A stretch of DNA of 64,000 bases from Mediterranea massiliensis (GCA_015060695.1 SUYA01000001.1:46686-110685); one strand, 5' to 3'; counted from the stretch's first letter, positions 35,736-45,396 are shown. Notes: generated from the sequence alone by a model not told the origin. Program-made: numbers and translations.

Positions 35736-35743
35736 TATATTTG
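35736..35743 (+). promoter_or_regulatory. -7 element of the POT transporter promoter
   Basis: TATATTTG, 43 bases before the transporter ATG. Confidence 0.6.
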
Positions 35744-35785
35744 CAGACAAATTAAAATCAATAATCACTAAAAATAATTTATTCT

Positions 35786-37438
35786 ATGTTCGAAGGACAA
35801 CCTAAAGGGCTATACGCATTGGCGTTAGCCAACACTGGTGAGCGTTTTGGTTATTATACCATGCTTGCCATCTTTACTTTGTTTCTGCAAGCCAAGTTTG
35901 GTTATACCGAGGCAGAAACATCTACAATCTTTTCTACGTTTTTGGCAGGTGTATATTTCTTGCCTTTGTTGGGTGGTGTATTAGCTGATAAGTTTGGTTA
36001 TGGCAAGATGGTTACGGCTGGTTTTGCCGTAATGTTCTTTGGCTATTTGCTTTTAGCTGTGCCTTCTGATGCCGAAAACGGAAAATGGATGATGTTTGGT
36101 TCATTAGCTTTGATTGCATTGGGTACCGGTTTGTTTAAAGGAAACTTGCAGGTAATGGTTGGTAATTTGTATGACGATGTACGTTATAGTGCTAAGCGTG
36201 ATACGGCATTTTCCTTGTTCTACATGGCTATTAATATCGGTGCCATGTTTGCTCCTACCGCGGCCAAATACATGACAAACTGGATGTTGGCTAAATATGA
36301 TTTGACCTATAATTCGCAAATTCCGGCATTGGCCCATCAATTCTTGAACGGTGAGATTACACCGGCTAACGAAGCTGTTTTGGCTAAATTGCAAGAAGGA
36401 CAAGGCTTTGTAGGCAGTATGGGTGAGTTCTGTACAGCTTATATTGAACACCTTTCTGAAGCATACAACTACGGATTTGGTGTGGCTTGTATCTCTTTGA
36501 TTGTATCGGTTCTTATTTATTTTGGTTTCCGTAAGTCATTCAAACACGTTGAAAGTAGTGCTAAGAAAGTACAAAATGCACAAGTTGCAGCTCAAGAAGA
36601 ATTGACACCAGAACAAACCAAACAACGTGTTGTAGCTTTGGTATTGGTATTTGCAGTAGTACTTTTCTTCTGGATGGCCTTCCATCAAAATGGTTTGACC
36701 ATGACATTCTTTGCCCGTGACTATACCGATTTGGATGTTACCGGATTGACTCGTATCGGATTTAATGTTTGGAATTTAGCTTTGTTGGCAATCTTTGTAT
36801 ATGCAGCATTTGCCGTTGTACAATCTAAAAATAAAGTTGTTCCAGCATTTGTTGCGGTAGCTGCTTTAGTAGGTGTTGTCTTTTCATACGGTAGTGCCGA
36901 TGAAGTGTTGGTAGCTCTTCCTTCCGACTTCCAACAGTTCAATCCGTTCTTTGTAGTTGCATTAACTCCGTTCTCATTAGCTATCTTTGGTGCATTGGCC
37001 AAGAAGGGTAAAGAGCCTTCAGCACCTCGTAAGATTGCTCTGGGTATGTTGGTAGCCGCATGTGGATTCTTAGTACTCTCTGTAGGATCACTTGGGTTGC
37101 CTACGCCGGATGCATTGAAAGCCGATGCAAGTTTGCAAACATTGGTTTCTCCTAATTGGTTGATTTCTACATATCTGGTACTTACTTTTGCCGAATTGTT
37201 GCTTTCTCCAATGGGTATCAGCTTTGTTTCTAAAGTAGCTCCTCCTAAGTTGAAGGGATTGATGATGGGTGGCTGGTTTGCCGCTACTGCTATTGGTAAC
37301 TATATGGTAGCCATTATCGGTTATCTTTGGGGTGGATTACCTTTGTGGATGCTATGGGGAATTTTGATTGTATTGTGTTTGCTTTCTGCATTGTTCATGT
37401 TCTCTATGATGAAACGTTTGGAGAAAGTTGCCAAGTAA
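35786..37438 (+). CDS. POT/PTR family peptide:proton symporter
   Basis: A 550-residue major facilitator protein with about 14 predicted membrane helices. The POT signature is visible in helix 1 (NTGERFGYYTMLAIFTL) and near residues 140-155 (DTAFSLFYMAINIGAMFAP). POT carriers import di- and tripeptides with protons. The gap between helices 6 and 7 carries a charged insert (SSAKKVQNAQVAAQEELTPE). Single gene with its own promoter and terminator. Confidence 0.93.
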   Translation: MFEGQPKGLYALALANTGERFGYYTMLAIFTLFLQAKFGYTEAETSTIFSTFLAGVYFLPLLGGVLADKFGYGKMVTAGFAVMFFGYLLLAVPSDAENGKWMMFGSLALIALGTGLFKGNLQVMVGNLYDDVRYSAKRDTAFSLFYMAINIGAMFAPTAAKYMTNWMLAKYDLTYNSQIPALAHQFLNGEITPANEAVLAKLQEGQGFVGSMGEFCTAYIEHLSEAYNYGFGVACISLIVSVLIYFGFRKSFKHVESSAKKVQNAQVAAQEELTPEQTKQRVVALVLVFAVVLFFWMAFHQNGLTMTFFARDYTDLDVTGLTRIGFNVWNLALLAIFVYAAFAVVQSKNKVVPAFVAVAALVGVVFSYGSADEVLVALPSDFQQFNPFFVVALTPFSLAIFGALAKKGKEPSAPRKIALGMLVAACGFLVLSVGSLGLPTPDALKADASLQTLVSPNWLISTYLVLTFAELLLSPMGISFVSKVAPPKLKGLMMGGWFAATAIGNYMVAIIGYLWGGLPLWMLWGILIVLCLLSALFMFSMMKRLEKVAK

Positions 37439-37471
37439 TTTCGAATACTTTTTCATTTTAGTATTGATACA

Positions 37472-37508
37472 GCCTCGTCAATCCCTGGTGATTGGCGGGG
37501 CTTTTTTT
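37472..37508 (+). terminator. Terminator of the POT gene
   Basis: GCCTCGTCAATC (37472-37483) with GATTGGCGGGGC (37490-37501), a 6-base loop and a T7 run. Confidence 0.88.
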
Positions 37509-37581
37509 AGTAATATAGAATATAGTCGGATAGTGTAAAATATCCCTTCGTTTAATTAGATAAATAAGGGAACTGTTGAAG

Positions 37582-37613
37582 AATAATATTTTCCCTATTA
37601 GGAAAATATTATT
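37582..37613. repeat. 13-bp inverted repeat in a gene-free spacer
   Basis: AATAATATTTTCC (37582-37594) and GGAAAATATTATT (37601-37613) are perfectly complementary around CTATTA. The same words (ATATTTTCCC, GGAAAA, ATTATTTTCCC) occur in the response regulator intergenic region near 3545-3580. No gene lies in 37510-37700. Confidence 0.7.
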
Positions 37614-37700
37614 TCCAAATAGGGGAGATATTATTGTTTGTAGTAAACTCTTTAGATAAAGAATGAATTTTTAGTTTAGCACAATGAATTGTATTTATAA

Positions 37701-37746
37701 AAAGAAAGCATCCAATCCTATTAAACAAGGATTGGATGCTTTCTTT
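37701..37746 (-). terminator. Terminator of the TlpA-like gene
   Basis: A perfect 18-bp stem (37701-37718 with 37729-37746, core GCATCCAATCC) with a 10-base loop; on the minus strand it ends in a T-rich run. It can work in both directions. Confidence 0.88.
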
Positions 37747-37777
37747 TATAATATAAATGTAAATAAATGTTTTGGTG

Positions 37778-38869
37778 TTATTTCTTTAATGCTTCAGCTA
37801 CTTTTTCTTCGATGGAAGCACCGTGCAATCCGCGTGCAATGATTGTACCTTCACCATCGATAAGTACTGTGTGAGGAATGCTACTTACGGCATATAGTTT
37901 GGCACCTTCACAATCCCAGAATTTTACGTCAGACATTTGTGGCCATGTAATTTTCAAATCTTCAATGCCTTTTTTCCAATCGGCTTCGTTACGGTCGAGT
38001 GAAACGCCAACAATTTCAAAGCCTTTGTTTTTATACTTCTTGTAAACTTCTACCAAATTTGGCATTTCGCGACGGCAAGGACCACACCAACTTGCCCAAA
38101 AGTCTATAAGTACCACTTTGCCTTTACCTACATAGTCAGACAATTTAATATCTTTGCCTTCGGGAGTTTTCATGGCAAAATCAGTAAACTTTTGTCCAAC
38201 AGCCGTAGCTTTCATTTTTTCTACATTCGACTTGATGAGCGCAATACGTTCGTCATTGTCATATTGGGCAGGGATTTGAGGCATCAGCGGAGCTAATTCA
38301 TCAACACTCATGTAGTAGAAGTTTTGTTTCAGTAGATAGATGCCTACAGGGTTGGTAATGTTTTGTGCAACTCCTTCTTTCATAGCTTGCATCATCTTTT
38401 CCTGCAATGCTTCTACTTCTTTAATCTTTTCAGTACGTACTTCTTCTGAAGTTTCGGCATTAGATATTGTTTCGTAGATGGTGCTGATTTGTTTATTAAT
38501 CTCGTTTACTTGGTTGCGTACAGTTTGATATGCATCATTGTTGGGCGTACCAGTAACAGACTCTTCGGTTATGTTGGCATTAATCTGGCCGTTTTCTAAG
38601 AAGAAGTCAATCATCATAGGTTCTTGTCCGGCTGCTTGATAAGTAATTATTCTGTTTACAGCAGAATCTTGTACTCCTTTAAAGGTGAAAGCACCGTTTT
38701 TGATAACGGCAGAAGCTAACTTAATGAGTTGACGACCTTCGGGTGCTTGTAAGAATACAGTGTCACCATCGGCAGCATTTTCTATGATACCGGTTACTGT
38801 GTAACTCGGTTTTGAACTACAAGCTGTCAATAAAGCAGCGGTAGCAAGGATAAATGTGATTTTTTTCAT
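37778..38869 (-). CDS. TlpA-type thiol:disulfide lipoprotein with DUF4369 domain
   Basis: A 363-residue lipoprotein: signal with lipobox (LLTACSSKP), an N-terminal DUF4369 beta domain (about 22-125), a helical linker, and a C-terminal thioredoxin fold with WCGPC (FWASWCGPCRREMPN) and the cis-Pro loop (SIPHTVL). It should act in the periplasm as a disulfide reductase. This DUF4369-AhpC/TlpA arrangement is very common in Bacteroides. A -7 box (TACATTTG) lies 35 bases upstream. Confidence 0.92.
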   Translation of the reverse strand: MKKITFILATAALLTACSSKPSYTVTGIIENAADGDTVFLQAPEGRQLIKLASAVIKNGAFTFKGVQDSAVNRIITYQAAGQEPMMIDFFLENGQINANITEESVTGTPNNDAYQTVRNQVNEINKQISTIYETISNAETSEEVRTEKIKEVEALQEKMMQAMKEGVAQNITNPVGIYLLKQNFYYMSVDELAPLMPQIPAQYDNDERIALIKSNVEKMKATAVGQKFTDFAMKTPEGKDIKLSDYVGKGKVVLIDFWASWCGPCRREMPNLVEVYKKYKNKGFEIVGVSLDRNEADWKKGIEDLKITWPQMSDVKFWDCEGAKLYAVSSIPHTVLIDGEGTIIARGLHGASIEEKVAEALKK

Positions 38870-38903
38870 TTCGTTTCTTTTTATTATGTAATTAATTTGA
38901 TTG

Positions 38904-38911
38904 CAAATGTA
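38904..38911 (-). promoter_or_regulatory. -7 element of the TlpA-like gene
   Basis: TACATTTG on the minus strand, 35 bases before the start codon. Confidence 0.55.
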
Positions 38912-38930
38912 TGAAATATTGATGATTGCA

Positions 38931-38966
38931 CAAAATAAAAGAGGACATCCTTGTAAAAATGTCCTC
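38931..38966 (-). terminator. Terminator of rpsP
   Basis: ATGTCCTC (38959-38966) and GAGGACAT (38941-38948) form an 8-bp stem; on the minus strand it is followed by TTTTATTTTG. Confidence 0.8.
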
Positions 38967-39000
38967 TCATAGTTTTAATCCCTTAAAAATTGTGCCAATA

Positions 39001-39537
39001 TTATTCGGCAGCAGGTGCTTCCTCTGCGGGAGCAACTTCCTCAGCAGGAGCTTCAGCAGCAGCCTTGGCAGCTTCTTCAGCGGCCTTCTTTTCTGCTACA
39101 GCTTTAGCTTTAGCTTCATTGATTTTCTTTTCAGCTTCTAAACGTGCTTTAGCTTCAGCTTTCTTTGCTTCAGCTTCTTTAGCCTGGATAGCTTTCAAGC
39201 CATTTTGCTTGTCGTTTTTCCATGCTTCAAACTTCTTTTCTGCATCGGCTTCGCTGAATGCACCCTTAGCAACACCGCCCAACAAGTGTTTTTTCATATA
39301 AACACCTTCACGAGAGAGGATGTTCTTAGCTGTGTCTGTAGGTTGTGCACCAGTTAAAACCCAATGAAGTGCACGTTCAAAGTTCAAATCCACTGTGGCA
39401 GGATTGGTGTTCGGGTTATAGGTACCAATTTTCTCGATGAATCGACCATCACGTGGTGCTTTTGAGTGAGCAACTACGATAGCGTAAAAAGCGTAACCTT
39501 TACGACCGTGACGTTGCAATCTGATTTTTGTTGCCAT
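39001..39537 (-). CDS. rpsP: 30S ribosomal protein S16 with long charged C-terminal tail
   Basis: The first ~85 residues are canonical S16 ([50 protein letters not shown]). The other ~90 form a low-complexity tail of Ala, Glu and Lys, starting helical and ending in [18 protein letters not shown]. Typical bacterial S16 has about 80-90 residues, so at 178 this is twice the usual size; long tails are known for Bacteroidota S16. It has its own promoter (TAATTTTG on this strand, 39597-39604) and terminator. Confidence 0.96.
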   Translation of the reverse strand: MATKIRLQRHGRKGYAFYAIVVAHSKAPRDGRFIEKIGTYNPNTNPATVDLNFERALHWVLTGAQPTDTAKNILSREGVYMKKHLLGGVAKGAFSEADAEKKFEAWKNDKQNGLKAIQAKEAEAKKAEAKARLEAEKKINEAKAKAVAEKKAAEEAAKAAAEAPAEEVAPAEEAPAAE

Positions 39538-39596
39538 TTAATTGAATATTAATTAGTTAATGATTTGAATTGTGCCATTATCTCGTAATGGCGCTG

Positions 39597-39604
39597 CAAA
39601 ATTA
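39597..39604 (-). promoter_or_regulatory. -7 element of rpsP
   Basis: TAATTTTG on the minus strand, 60 bases before the rpsP start. Confidence 0.55.
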
Positions 39605-39632
39605 GTGATTTTTTATGAATTCAAAGCATAAA

Positions 39633-40922
39633 CTATGAATATTTTTTCGGAAAACGGAATATTATTGCTAAAATTGCACATATTCCTAATCCGAATGGAT
39701 AATATAGAAATCCTATGATTTCCAATGGTGATATATTAGATAGACTTGAAGCAATAAGTAACTGGGCGCCATAAGGAATGATGCCTTGGGTGAAGCAAGA
39801 AAAGGTGTCGAGCAGGCTGGCAACCTTACGCTTGTCTAACTGATATTTCATTGATATGCCTCGTGCTATTGGTCCTGCCGTAATGATGGCAATCGTATTG
39901 TTTGCTGTACAAAGATTGGAGATGCTTACTAATGCGGCAATGCTTAACTCAGCCCCTCGTTTGCCATTGACACGTTTAGTGAGTAGACGAATAATAAAAT
40001 CAATGCCTCCATTATAGCGAATCATTTCTAATAATCCGCCGGCCAATAAGGTTACAATGATAAGCTCTCCCATGCCGATAATTCCTGTTCCCATGGCATT
40101 GAACCAATCGAATAGTGAATGACCGGTGAAAAAGCCTATAATTCCCGTAGAAATAATGCCTAATAAAAGTACTAACATAACATGAATTCCGGCAATGGCT
40201 GTTGCTAATACAATTAAATAAGGTATGACTTTTATCCATTCAATAGATTGATTTAATGTCACTTCGTTGATAGATAAACCTTGTAATGAATATATAAATA
40301 ATACTACTACGGCCGCCGGCAATACAATCCAGCTATTTACTCGAAACTTGTCTTTCATTAAGCAGTTTTGTGTTTTGGTGGCTGCTATTGTTGTGTCAGA
40401 AATAAATGAGAGGTTGTCGCCAAAAAGAGAACCACCTACTATAATAGCAGTCATAAAAGCCATTTCTATGCCACTTTTTTCTGCTAATCCCACTGCAACG
40501 GGAGTTAAAGCAACAATTGTACCTACACTGGTACCAATAGATAAAGAAATGAAACAAGCAGCAATAAAAAGGCCTGCCAACAATAAATTCTCCGGCAGAA
40601 AATGCAATGTCAAATTAACTGTAGCATCAATAGCACCCATGGCTTTGGCACTTTGTGCAAAAGCACCAGCCATAATAAATATCCACACCATGAGAAGGAT
40701 GTTGCTGTTAGCTGCACCTTTAGTAAATTGAGTGATGCGTTCTTCTAAATTCAAATTACGAGTTATGGCAATGGCATAACAAGAGGATACTAAAAAAGCG
40801 ACGGTGATAGGGACTTTATAAAAATCGTTTAGTATGAGCGAAGTAACTAAATATAGGCAAAGAAAAACCCCTAATGGACTAAGTGCCAGCCAACCATTTT
40901 TATGTGAAGTGATATATGCCAT
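39633..40922 (-). CDS. NhaC-family Na+/H+ antiporter
   Basis: A 429-residue inner membrane protein with about eleven hydrophobic segments. It fits the NhaC antiporter family: SIGTSVGTIVALTPVAVGLA and GGSLFGDNLSFISDTTIAA are its typical helix-breaking motifs, the latter with acidic residues expected to bind cations, and NLCTANNTIAIITAGPIA is the matching motif of the second half. The start at 40922 (MAYITSHKNG) is chosen because the -7 box at 40946-40953 lies downstream of the ATG at 40973. Confidence 0.9.
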   Translation of the reverse strand: MAYITSHKNGWLALSPLGVFLCLYLVTSLILNDFYKVPITVAFLVSSCYAIAITRNLNLEERITQFTKGAANSNILLMVWIFIMAGAFAQSAKAMGAIDATVNLTLHFLPENLLLAGLFIAACFISLSIGTSVGTIVALTPVAVGLAEKSGIEMAFMTAIIVGGSLFGDNLSFISDTTIAATKTQNCLMKDKFRVNSWIVLPAAVVVLFIYSLQGLSINEVTLNQSIEWIKVIPYLIVLATAIAGIHVMLVLLLGIISTGIIGFFTGHSLFDWFNAMGTGIIGMGELIIVTLLAGGLLEMIRYNGGIDFIIRLLTKRVNGKRGAELSIAALVSISNLCTANNTIAIITAGPIARGISMKYQLDKRKVASLLDTFSCFTQGIIPYGAQLLIASSLSNISPLEIIGFLYYPFGLGICAILAIIFRFPKKYS

Positions 40923-40945
40923 TATATTTAATGAAATTATAGGCG

Positions 40946-40953
40946 CAAAGATA
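40946..40953 (-). promoter_or_regulatory. -7 element of the NhaC gene
   Basis: TATCTTTG on the minus strand, 24 bases before the start codon. Confidence 0.6.
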
Positions 40954-41100
40954 GTGTAAATAATGACTATCAAACAATCTTTTTAAATATAAATATGATT
41001 GTTTAAGGCGTAAATAAAGAAAAAGTAAAAATATTATTTGTACGTTTTGACTATATGCTGTATATTTACACCCATTGAATTGTTAAAATATTATGGATTT

Positions 41101-42546
41101 ATGAAAAAAAGATTTGCTTCGTTGTTGTGGATAATGATGTTTCCTGTGTTGTTATGGGCACAAGTATCATTGCCGAAAGTGATAGGTGACAATATGGTGT
41201 TGCAACAGGGGAAAAAAGTTGCCATTTGGGGAAAAGCAGCAGTTGGAGAAAAAGTAACTGTGAAATTCCAAAAACAGACAAAAAAAACGGTGGCCAATGA
41301 AAAAGGGGAGTGGATTGTGCAATTTGATGAGTTGATAGCTACTCATCAACCGCAACAAATGATTGTAAAAGGTAGGAAAAATACGATTCGTTTAAAAAAT
41401 ATTCTGATTGGTGAAGTTTGGTTAGCTTCAGGGCAATCGAACATGGAGTATTCAATGAATAATCATCCCAATTATGCTAAGGCTAAAAAAGGAGATCCTG
41501 ATAAATTAAAAAAAGAGTTTGAACAAGCTGATAATCCTCTTATTCGTTTGATGTATGTAAAAAAGGATTTGAAAAGTGATACTCTTCCTTCGGATGGATG
41601 GAAAACCATTTCATCCGAATCGTTGGCTCCCATATCAGCGGCTGGCTATTTTTTTGCAAAAAAATTGGTTGAAGAACTGAATGTACCTGTAGGTGTCATT
41701 TCTACTTCCTGGGGAGGGACGCGTATAGAAACCTGGACATCAGAAGAGGCTTATGCTGATTCTAAAGTATTCAAAAGCAAATTGATTGACCATAAAATTG
41801 ATGCTCATAAAGTGGGTGAACGCTATGAAAAAATGGTAGAACCGATGATTCCTTTTACTTTAAGAGGTTTTTTGTGGTATCAAGGAGAATCGAATTTAAT
41901 AGAATTAGGGCCTGAAGATAATTATTTTGACAAACAAAAGACATTGGTAGAGAGTTGGCGACATGCTTGGGGAGATGAAAAACTTCCATTCTATTATGTT
42001 CAGATTTCACCCTATACTTATTCACATCGTCGTGGTGACTTAGTAGCTAATGCTTGGGACGCTTTGCCCAAATTTTGGGAGTCGCAAACAGCTTGTTTGG
42101 CAATACCACATACGGGAATGGTTGTTACTACAGACTTGGTGGATAATGTAAAGGACATCCATCCTTCGTACAAATGGATAGTAGGTGAACGTTTGGCACG
42201 ATGGGCATTGGCAAATGTGTATGGGAAGAATGACATTGTATATCGGGGCCCGGTTTATAAAAATGTCAGAGTAGAGGATAATAAGCTCATCGTAGAGTTT
42301 GATTATGCTCATGGTGGATTGAAGACCAATGACGGTCAAGCTCCTGATTGGTTTCAACTTAAAACTTTAAACGGGCGTTATGTTAAACCTCAACGTGCAT
42401 GGATTGAAGATAACAAAGTAATATTAGTACATGATAAGTTGCATCCTGACGGGGCAGTTCGTTTTGCTTGGGACGAAGTGGCGATGCCAAATTTAGTGAA
42501 TGGAGAAGGATTGCCTGCACAACCATTTAGGGCGACAATCAAATAG
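41101..42546 (+). CDS. Sialate O-acetylesterase (SGNH hydrolase)
   Basis: A 481-residue secreted esterase with a signal peptide ending LLWAQ. The SGNH serine is in EVWLASGQSNMEYSM, the second block is WYQGESN, and the catalytic Asp/His pair lies in DIHPSYKWIVGERLA. The family removes O-acetyl groups from sialic acids, and related enzymes act on acetylated plant glycans; next to hexuronate genes, a pectin-related substrate is possible but unproven. ATG at 41101 is chosen since it opens a proper signal peptide; the longer frame from 41038 does not. Confidence 0.9.
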   Translation: MKKRFASLLWIMMFPVLLWAQVSLPKVIGDNMVLQQGKKVAIWGKAAVGEKVTVKFQKQTKKTVANEKGEWIVQFDELIATHQPQQMIVKGRKNTIRLKNILIGEVWLASGQSNMEYSMNNHPNYAKAKKGDPDKLKKEFEQADNPLIRLMYVKKDLKSDTLPSDGWKTISSESLAPISAAGYFFAKKLVEELNVPVGVISTSWGGTRIETWTSEEAYADSKVFKSKLIDHKIDAHKVGERYEKMVEPMIPFTLRGFLWYQGESNLIELGPEDNYFDKQKTLVESWRHAWGDEKLPFYYVQISPYTYSHRRGDLVANAWDALPKFWESQTACLAIPHTGMVVTTDLVDNVKDIHPSYKWIVGERLARWALANVYGKNDIVYRGPVYKNVRVEDNKLIVEFDYAHGGLKTNDGQAPDWFQLKTLNGRYVKPQRAWIEDNKVILVHDKLHPDGAVRFAWDEVAMPNLVNGEGLPAQPFRATIK

Positions 42547-42557
42547 GATAGAAAAAT

Positions 42558-42593
42558 AAGAAAGCGAGGATGTGTATTTTTCCTCGCTTTCTT
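42558..42593. terminator. Bidirectional terminator between esterase and uxaA
   Basis: A perfect 13-bp stem (42558-42570 with 42581-42593, core AAAGCGAGGA) with a 10-base loop and T-run on the plus side; convergent genes on both sides. Confidence 0.88.
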
Positions 42594-42600
42594 TTTGTTT

Positions 42601-44094
42601 TTATAGTGTAACTCCTGTTTTGAAAATGGCTATTTCTTTATAGCCTTTCTTCTCGTTGTTGACAAACTCACCACTTGCTACACGGATAATATAATCAATA
42701 AACCGTTCACAAGTTTTTTCCATTGGTTCATTTTCAACTATGACACCGGCATTAAAGTCTATCCAAGTAGGCTTGTTCTTGGCTAATGTAGAATTGGTGG
42801 AGATTTTCATTGTAGGTACAAAGGTGCCGAAAGGTGTGCCACGTCCTGTTGTAAAGAGTACCATGTGGCAACCGCAAGATGCTAAAGCTGTAGAGGCAAC
42901 TAAATCATTACCAGGAGCCGATAGTAAGTTCAATCCTTTCACCTTAAGTCGATCGCCATAAGCCATTACTCCTTCTACATAGCTTTTACCGCATTTTTGA
43001 GTACATCCTAACGCCTTATCTTCCAATGTAGAAATACCGCCGGCTTTATTGCCGGGAGAAGGATTTTCTCCGACGGGTTCACCGTGTGAAAGGAAGTATT
43101 CTTTAAAATCATTGATTAGACTGACGGTTTGTTCAAACAATTCACGATTTCTACATCTGTTCATTAGAATGGTTTCTGCACCAAACATTTCGGGGACTTC
43201 AGTTAATACGCTTGTTCCTCCCTGTGCAACCAAAAAATCACTGAACATACCCAATAAAGGATTGGCCGTTATACCAGAAAAACCGTCAGAACCTCCACAC
43301 TTAAGGCCAACTTTTAATTCGCTTAAGGGTACCTCTTCGCGCACATCTTGACTTGCTATATCATAAAGTTCCCGTAAGATTTTCATTCCTTCTATATATT
43401 CATCGCCAGTAACTTGTTGGGTAACCATAAATCTGATGCGTTCTTTGTCATAGTCGCCTAAAAAATCTCGAAAGACATCCGGCTGGTTATTTTCACATCC
43501 TAACCCCACAACCAATACGGCACCTGCATTAGGATGAAGTATAAGGTCTTTTAAAATTTTCTTGGTGTTTTCATGATCATCGCCCAATTGTGAGCAGCCA
43601 TAATTGTGAGGATAGGCCATAATTGCATCTACTCCTTTACCACCGGTTTCTCGTTTTAACCCTTCGGCTAATTGGTTTACCACTCCATTTACACAACCCA
43701 CCGTAGGAACAATCCACACTTCGTTGCGAATACCTACTTCTCCGTTTTTACGGCGATATCCTTTGAAAGTAAGGTTTTTCTTTTCGATGTCCAAATCGGC
43801 ATTGACAGGATTGTATGTATATTCTAATAATCCGGCAAGATTCGTTTGAATGTTGTTTTCATTCATCCAATCTCCTTTCTTTTTGGCTTCGCAAGCATGT
43901 CCGATAGGGTAACCATATTTGATGACATTTTCTCCTTTGGCTAAATCTTTTAATGCAAATTTATGTCCGGCAGGAATTTCTTCATTCAATATGATTTCTT
44001 GATTGTCGATATTTAATGTTGCGCCAGCTTTCAAGGTTGTTATTGCGACGGCTACATTATCGGCAGGATTGATTTTAAGGTATTCTGTTTTCAT
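42601..44094 (-). CDS. uxaA: Altronate dehydratase UxaA
   Basis: A 497-residue enzyme converting D-altronate to 2-keto-3-deoxy-gluconate, the third step of galacturonate use. The N-terminal SAF domain (about 1-90, IPAGHKFALKDLAKGE, YGYPIGHA) and the C-terminal UxaA/GarD domain (GYRRKNGEVGIRNEVWIVP, CGGSDGFSGITANP, CGCHMVLFTTGRGTPFG) are both complete. It is divergent from kdgK with overlapping promoters and has a candidate LacI-type operator in its leader at 44144-44155. Confidence 0.95.
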   Translation of the reverse strand: MKTEYLKINPADNVAVAITTLKAGATLNIDNQEIILNEEIPAGHKFALKDLAKGENVIKYGYPIGHACEAKKKGDWMNENNIQTNLAGLLEYTYNPVNADLDIEKKNLTFKGYRRKNGEVGIRNEVWIVPTVGCVNGVVNQLAEGLKRETGGKGVDAIMAYPHNYGCSQLGDDHENTKKILKDLILHPNAGAVLVVGLGCENNQPDVFRDFLGDYDKERIRFMVTQQVTGDEYIEGMKILRELYDIASQDVREEVPLSELKVGLKCGGSDGFSGITANPLLGMFSDFLVAQGGTSVLTEVPEMFGAETILMNRCRNRELFEQTVSLINDFKEYFLSHGEPVGENPSPGNKAGGISTLEDKALGCTQKCGKSYVEGVMAYGDRLKVKGLNLLSAPGNDLVASTALASCGCHMVLFTTGRGTPFGTFVPTMKISTNSTLAKNKPTWIDFNAGVIVENEPMEKTCERFIDYIIRVASGEFVNNEKKGYKEIAIFKTGVTL

Positions 44095-44143
44095 ATATAA
44101 ATTTAATTGAGTAAAGTATAAAATCTTTCTTTTTTATTATTTC

Positions 44144-44155
44144 GTGTGCGAACAC
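44144..44155. promoter_or_regulatory. Candidate operator in the uxaA leader
   Basis: GTGTGCGAACAC is a near-palindrome about 20-30 bases downstream of the predicted uxaA start of transcription. A similar site (GTTATCGAACAC) overlaps the uxaC start at 52955-52966. The common word CGAACACAA makes a shared regulator, most simply the LacI protein at 53048-54109, plausible. Confidence 0.5.
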
Positions 44156-44180
44156 AATAATAAATTATAAAATCAGAATA

Positions 44181-44226
44181 CAAATATACGATAATTTTTT
44201 GTATTCCAAAAAAAGTGTTACCTTTG
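44181..44226. promoter_or_regulatory. Overlapping divergent promoters of uxaA and kdgK
   Basis: Minus strand (uxaA): -7 TATATTTG at 44181-44188 and -33 TTTG at 44207-44210, spacer 18. Plus strand (kdgK): -33 TTTG at 44198-44201 and -7 TACCTTTG at 44219-44226, spacer 17. The two promoters interlock, so polymerase can bind only one at a time. kdgK would have a leader of about 140 bases. Confidence 0.65.
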
Positions 44227-44370
44227 TGGCCGTACACGGTTGTTACAAATAACTTTTGTTTATCGTTACTTAACCTTCATGAAATCAGTTAGTTGATATT
44301 TATTTTGGATGGTAAGTAACAAATTGAAAGTGATTATATATAATATTTTTAAATATAAAAGATTAAAATT

Positions 44371-45396
44371 ATGGGAAAGAAAGTCGTTACATTAGGTGAA
44401 ATCATGTTGAGATTATCTACTCCGGGAAATACTCGTTTTGTACAATCAGATTCATTTGATGTTGTGTATGGAGGTGGTGAAGCTAACGTAGCAGTTAGTT
44501 GTGCCAACTATGGACATGATGCTTACTTTGTAACTAAGTTGCCTAAGCATGAAATTGGTCAATCGGCGGTTAATTCATTGCGTAAATATGGTGTGAAGAC
44601 CGATTTTATTGCTCGTGGTGGCAATCGTGTAGGTATTTATTATTTGGAAACTGGTGCTTCTATGCGTCCCAGTAAGGTAATCTACGACCGTGCCAATTCA
44701 GCTATTGCCGAGGCCGATGCATGTGATTTCGATTTTGATGCAATCATGCAAGGTGCCGATTGGTTCCATTGGTCAGGCATTACCCCTGCTATTTCAGATA
44801 AAGCGGCCGAATTGACAAAATTGGCTTGTGAGGCAGCAAAACGTCACGGTGTAACTGTATCTGTTGACTTGAACTTCCGTAAGAAATTGTGGACAAAGGA
44901 AAAGGCACAATCCATTATGAAGCCTTTGATGCAGTATGTTGATGTATGTATAGGCAATGAAGAAGATGCAGAATTGTGTCTTGGATTTAAGCCCGATGCT
45001 GATGTGGAAGGTGGAAAAACCGATGCCGAAGGGTATAAAGGCATTTTTAAGGCTATGGCAAAGGAATTTGGTTTCAAATATGTTATTTCTACTTTGCGCG
45101 AATCATTCTCTGCTACTCACAATGGATGGAAGGCAATGATTTACAATGGCGAAGAATTTTATGAATCCAAGCGTTATGACATCAATCCTATTATTGACCG
45201 CGTAGGTGGTGGCGACTCATTCTCTGGTGGTATCATTCATGGCTTGTTGACTAAGCCTACTCAAGGTGAAGCACTTGAATTTGCTGTGGCTGCTTCGGCA
45301 TTGAAACATACTATCAACGGTGACTTCAATCTTGTATCGATTGAAGAAGTTGAAGCCTTGGCGGGTGGCGATGCAAGTGGTCGTGTTCAAAGATAA
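44371..45396 (+). CDS. kdgK: 2-keto-3-deoxygluconate kinase
   Basis: A 341-residue PfkB-family sugar kinase that phosphorylates KDG to KDPG. The N-terminal VTLGEIMLRLSTPG, the substrate loop YGGGEANVAVSCANYG and the catalytic signature DRVGGGDSFSGGIIHG with its Asp base are all intact. It is followed 33 bases later by KDPG aldolase, and divergent from uxaA that makes its substrate. The assignment to KDG rather than another sugar rests on this neighbourhood as well as on sequence. Confidence 0.93.
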   Translation: MGKKVVTLGEIMLRLSTPGNTRFVQSDSFDVVYGGGEANVAVSCANYGHDAYFVTKLPKHEIGQSAVNSLRKYGVKTDFIARGGNRVGIYYLETGASMRPSKVIYDRANSAIAEADACDFDFDAIMQGADWFHWSGITPAISDKAAELTKLACEAAKRHGVTVSVDLNFRKKLWTKEKAQSIMKPLMQYVDVCIGNEEDAELCLGFKPDADVEGGKTDAEGYKGIFKAMAKEFGFKYVISTLRESFSATHNGWKAMIYNGEEFYESKRYDINPIIDRVGGGDSFSGGIIHGLLTKPTQGEALEFAVAASALKHTINGDFNLVSIEEVEALAGGDASGRVQR

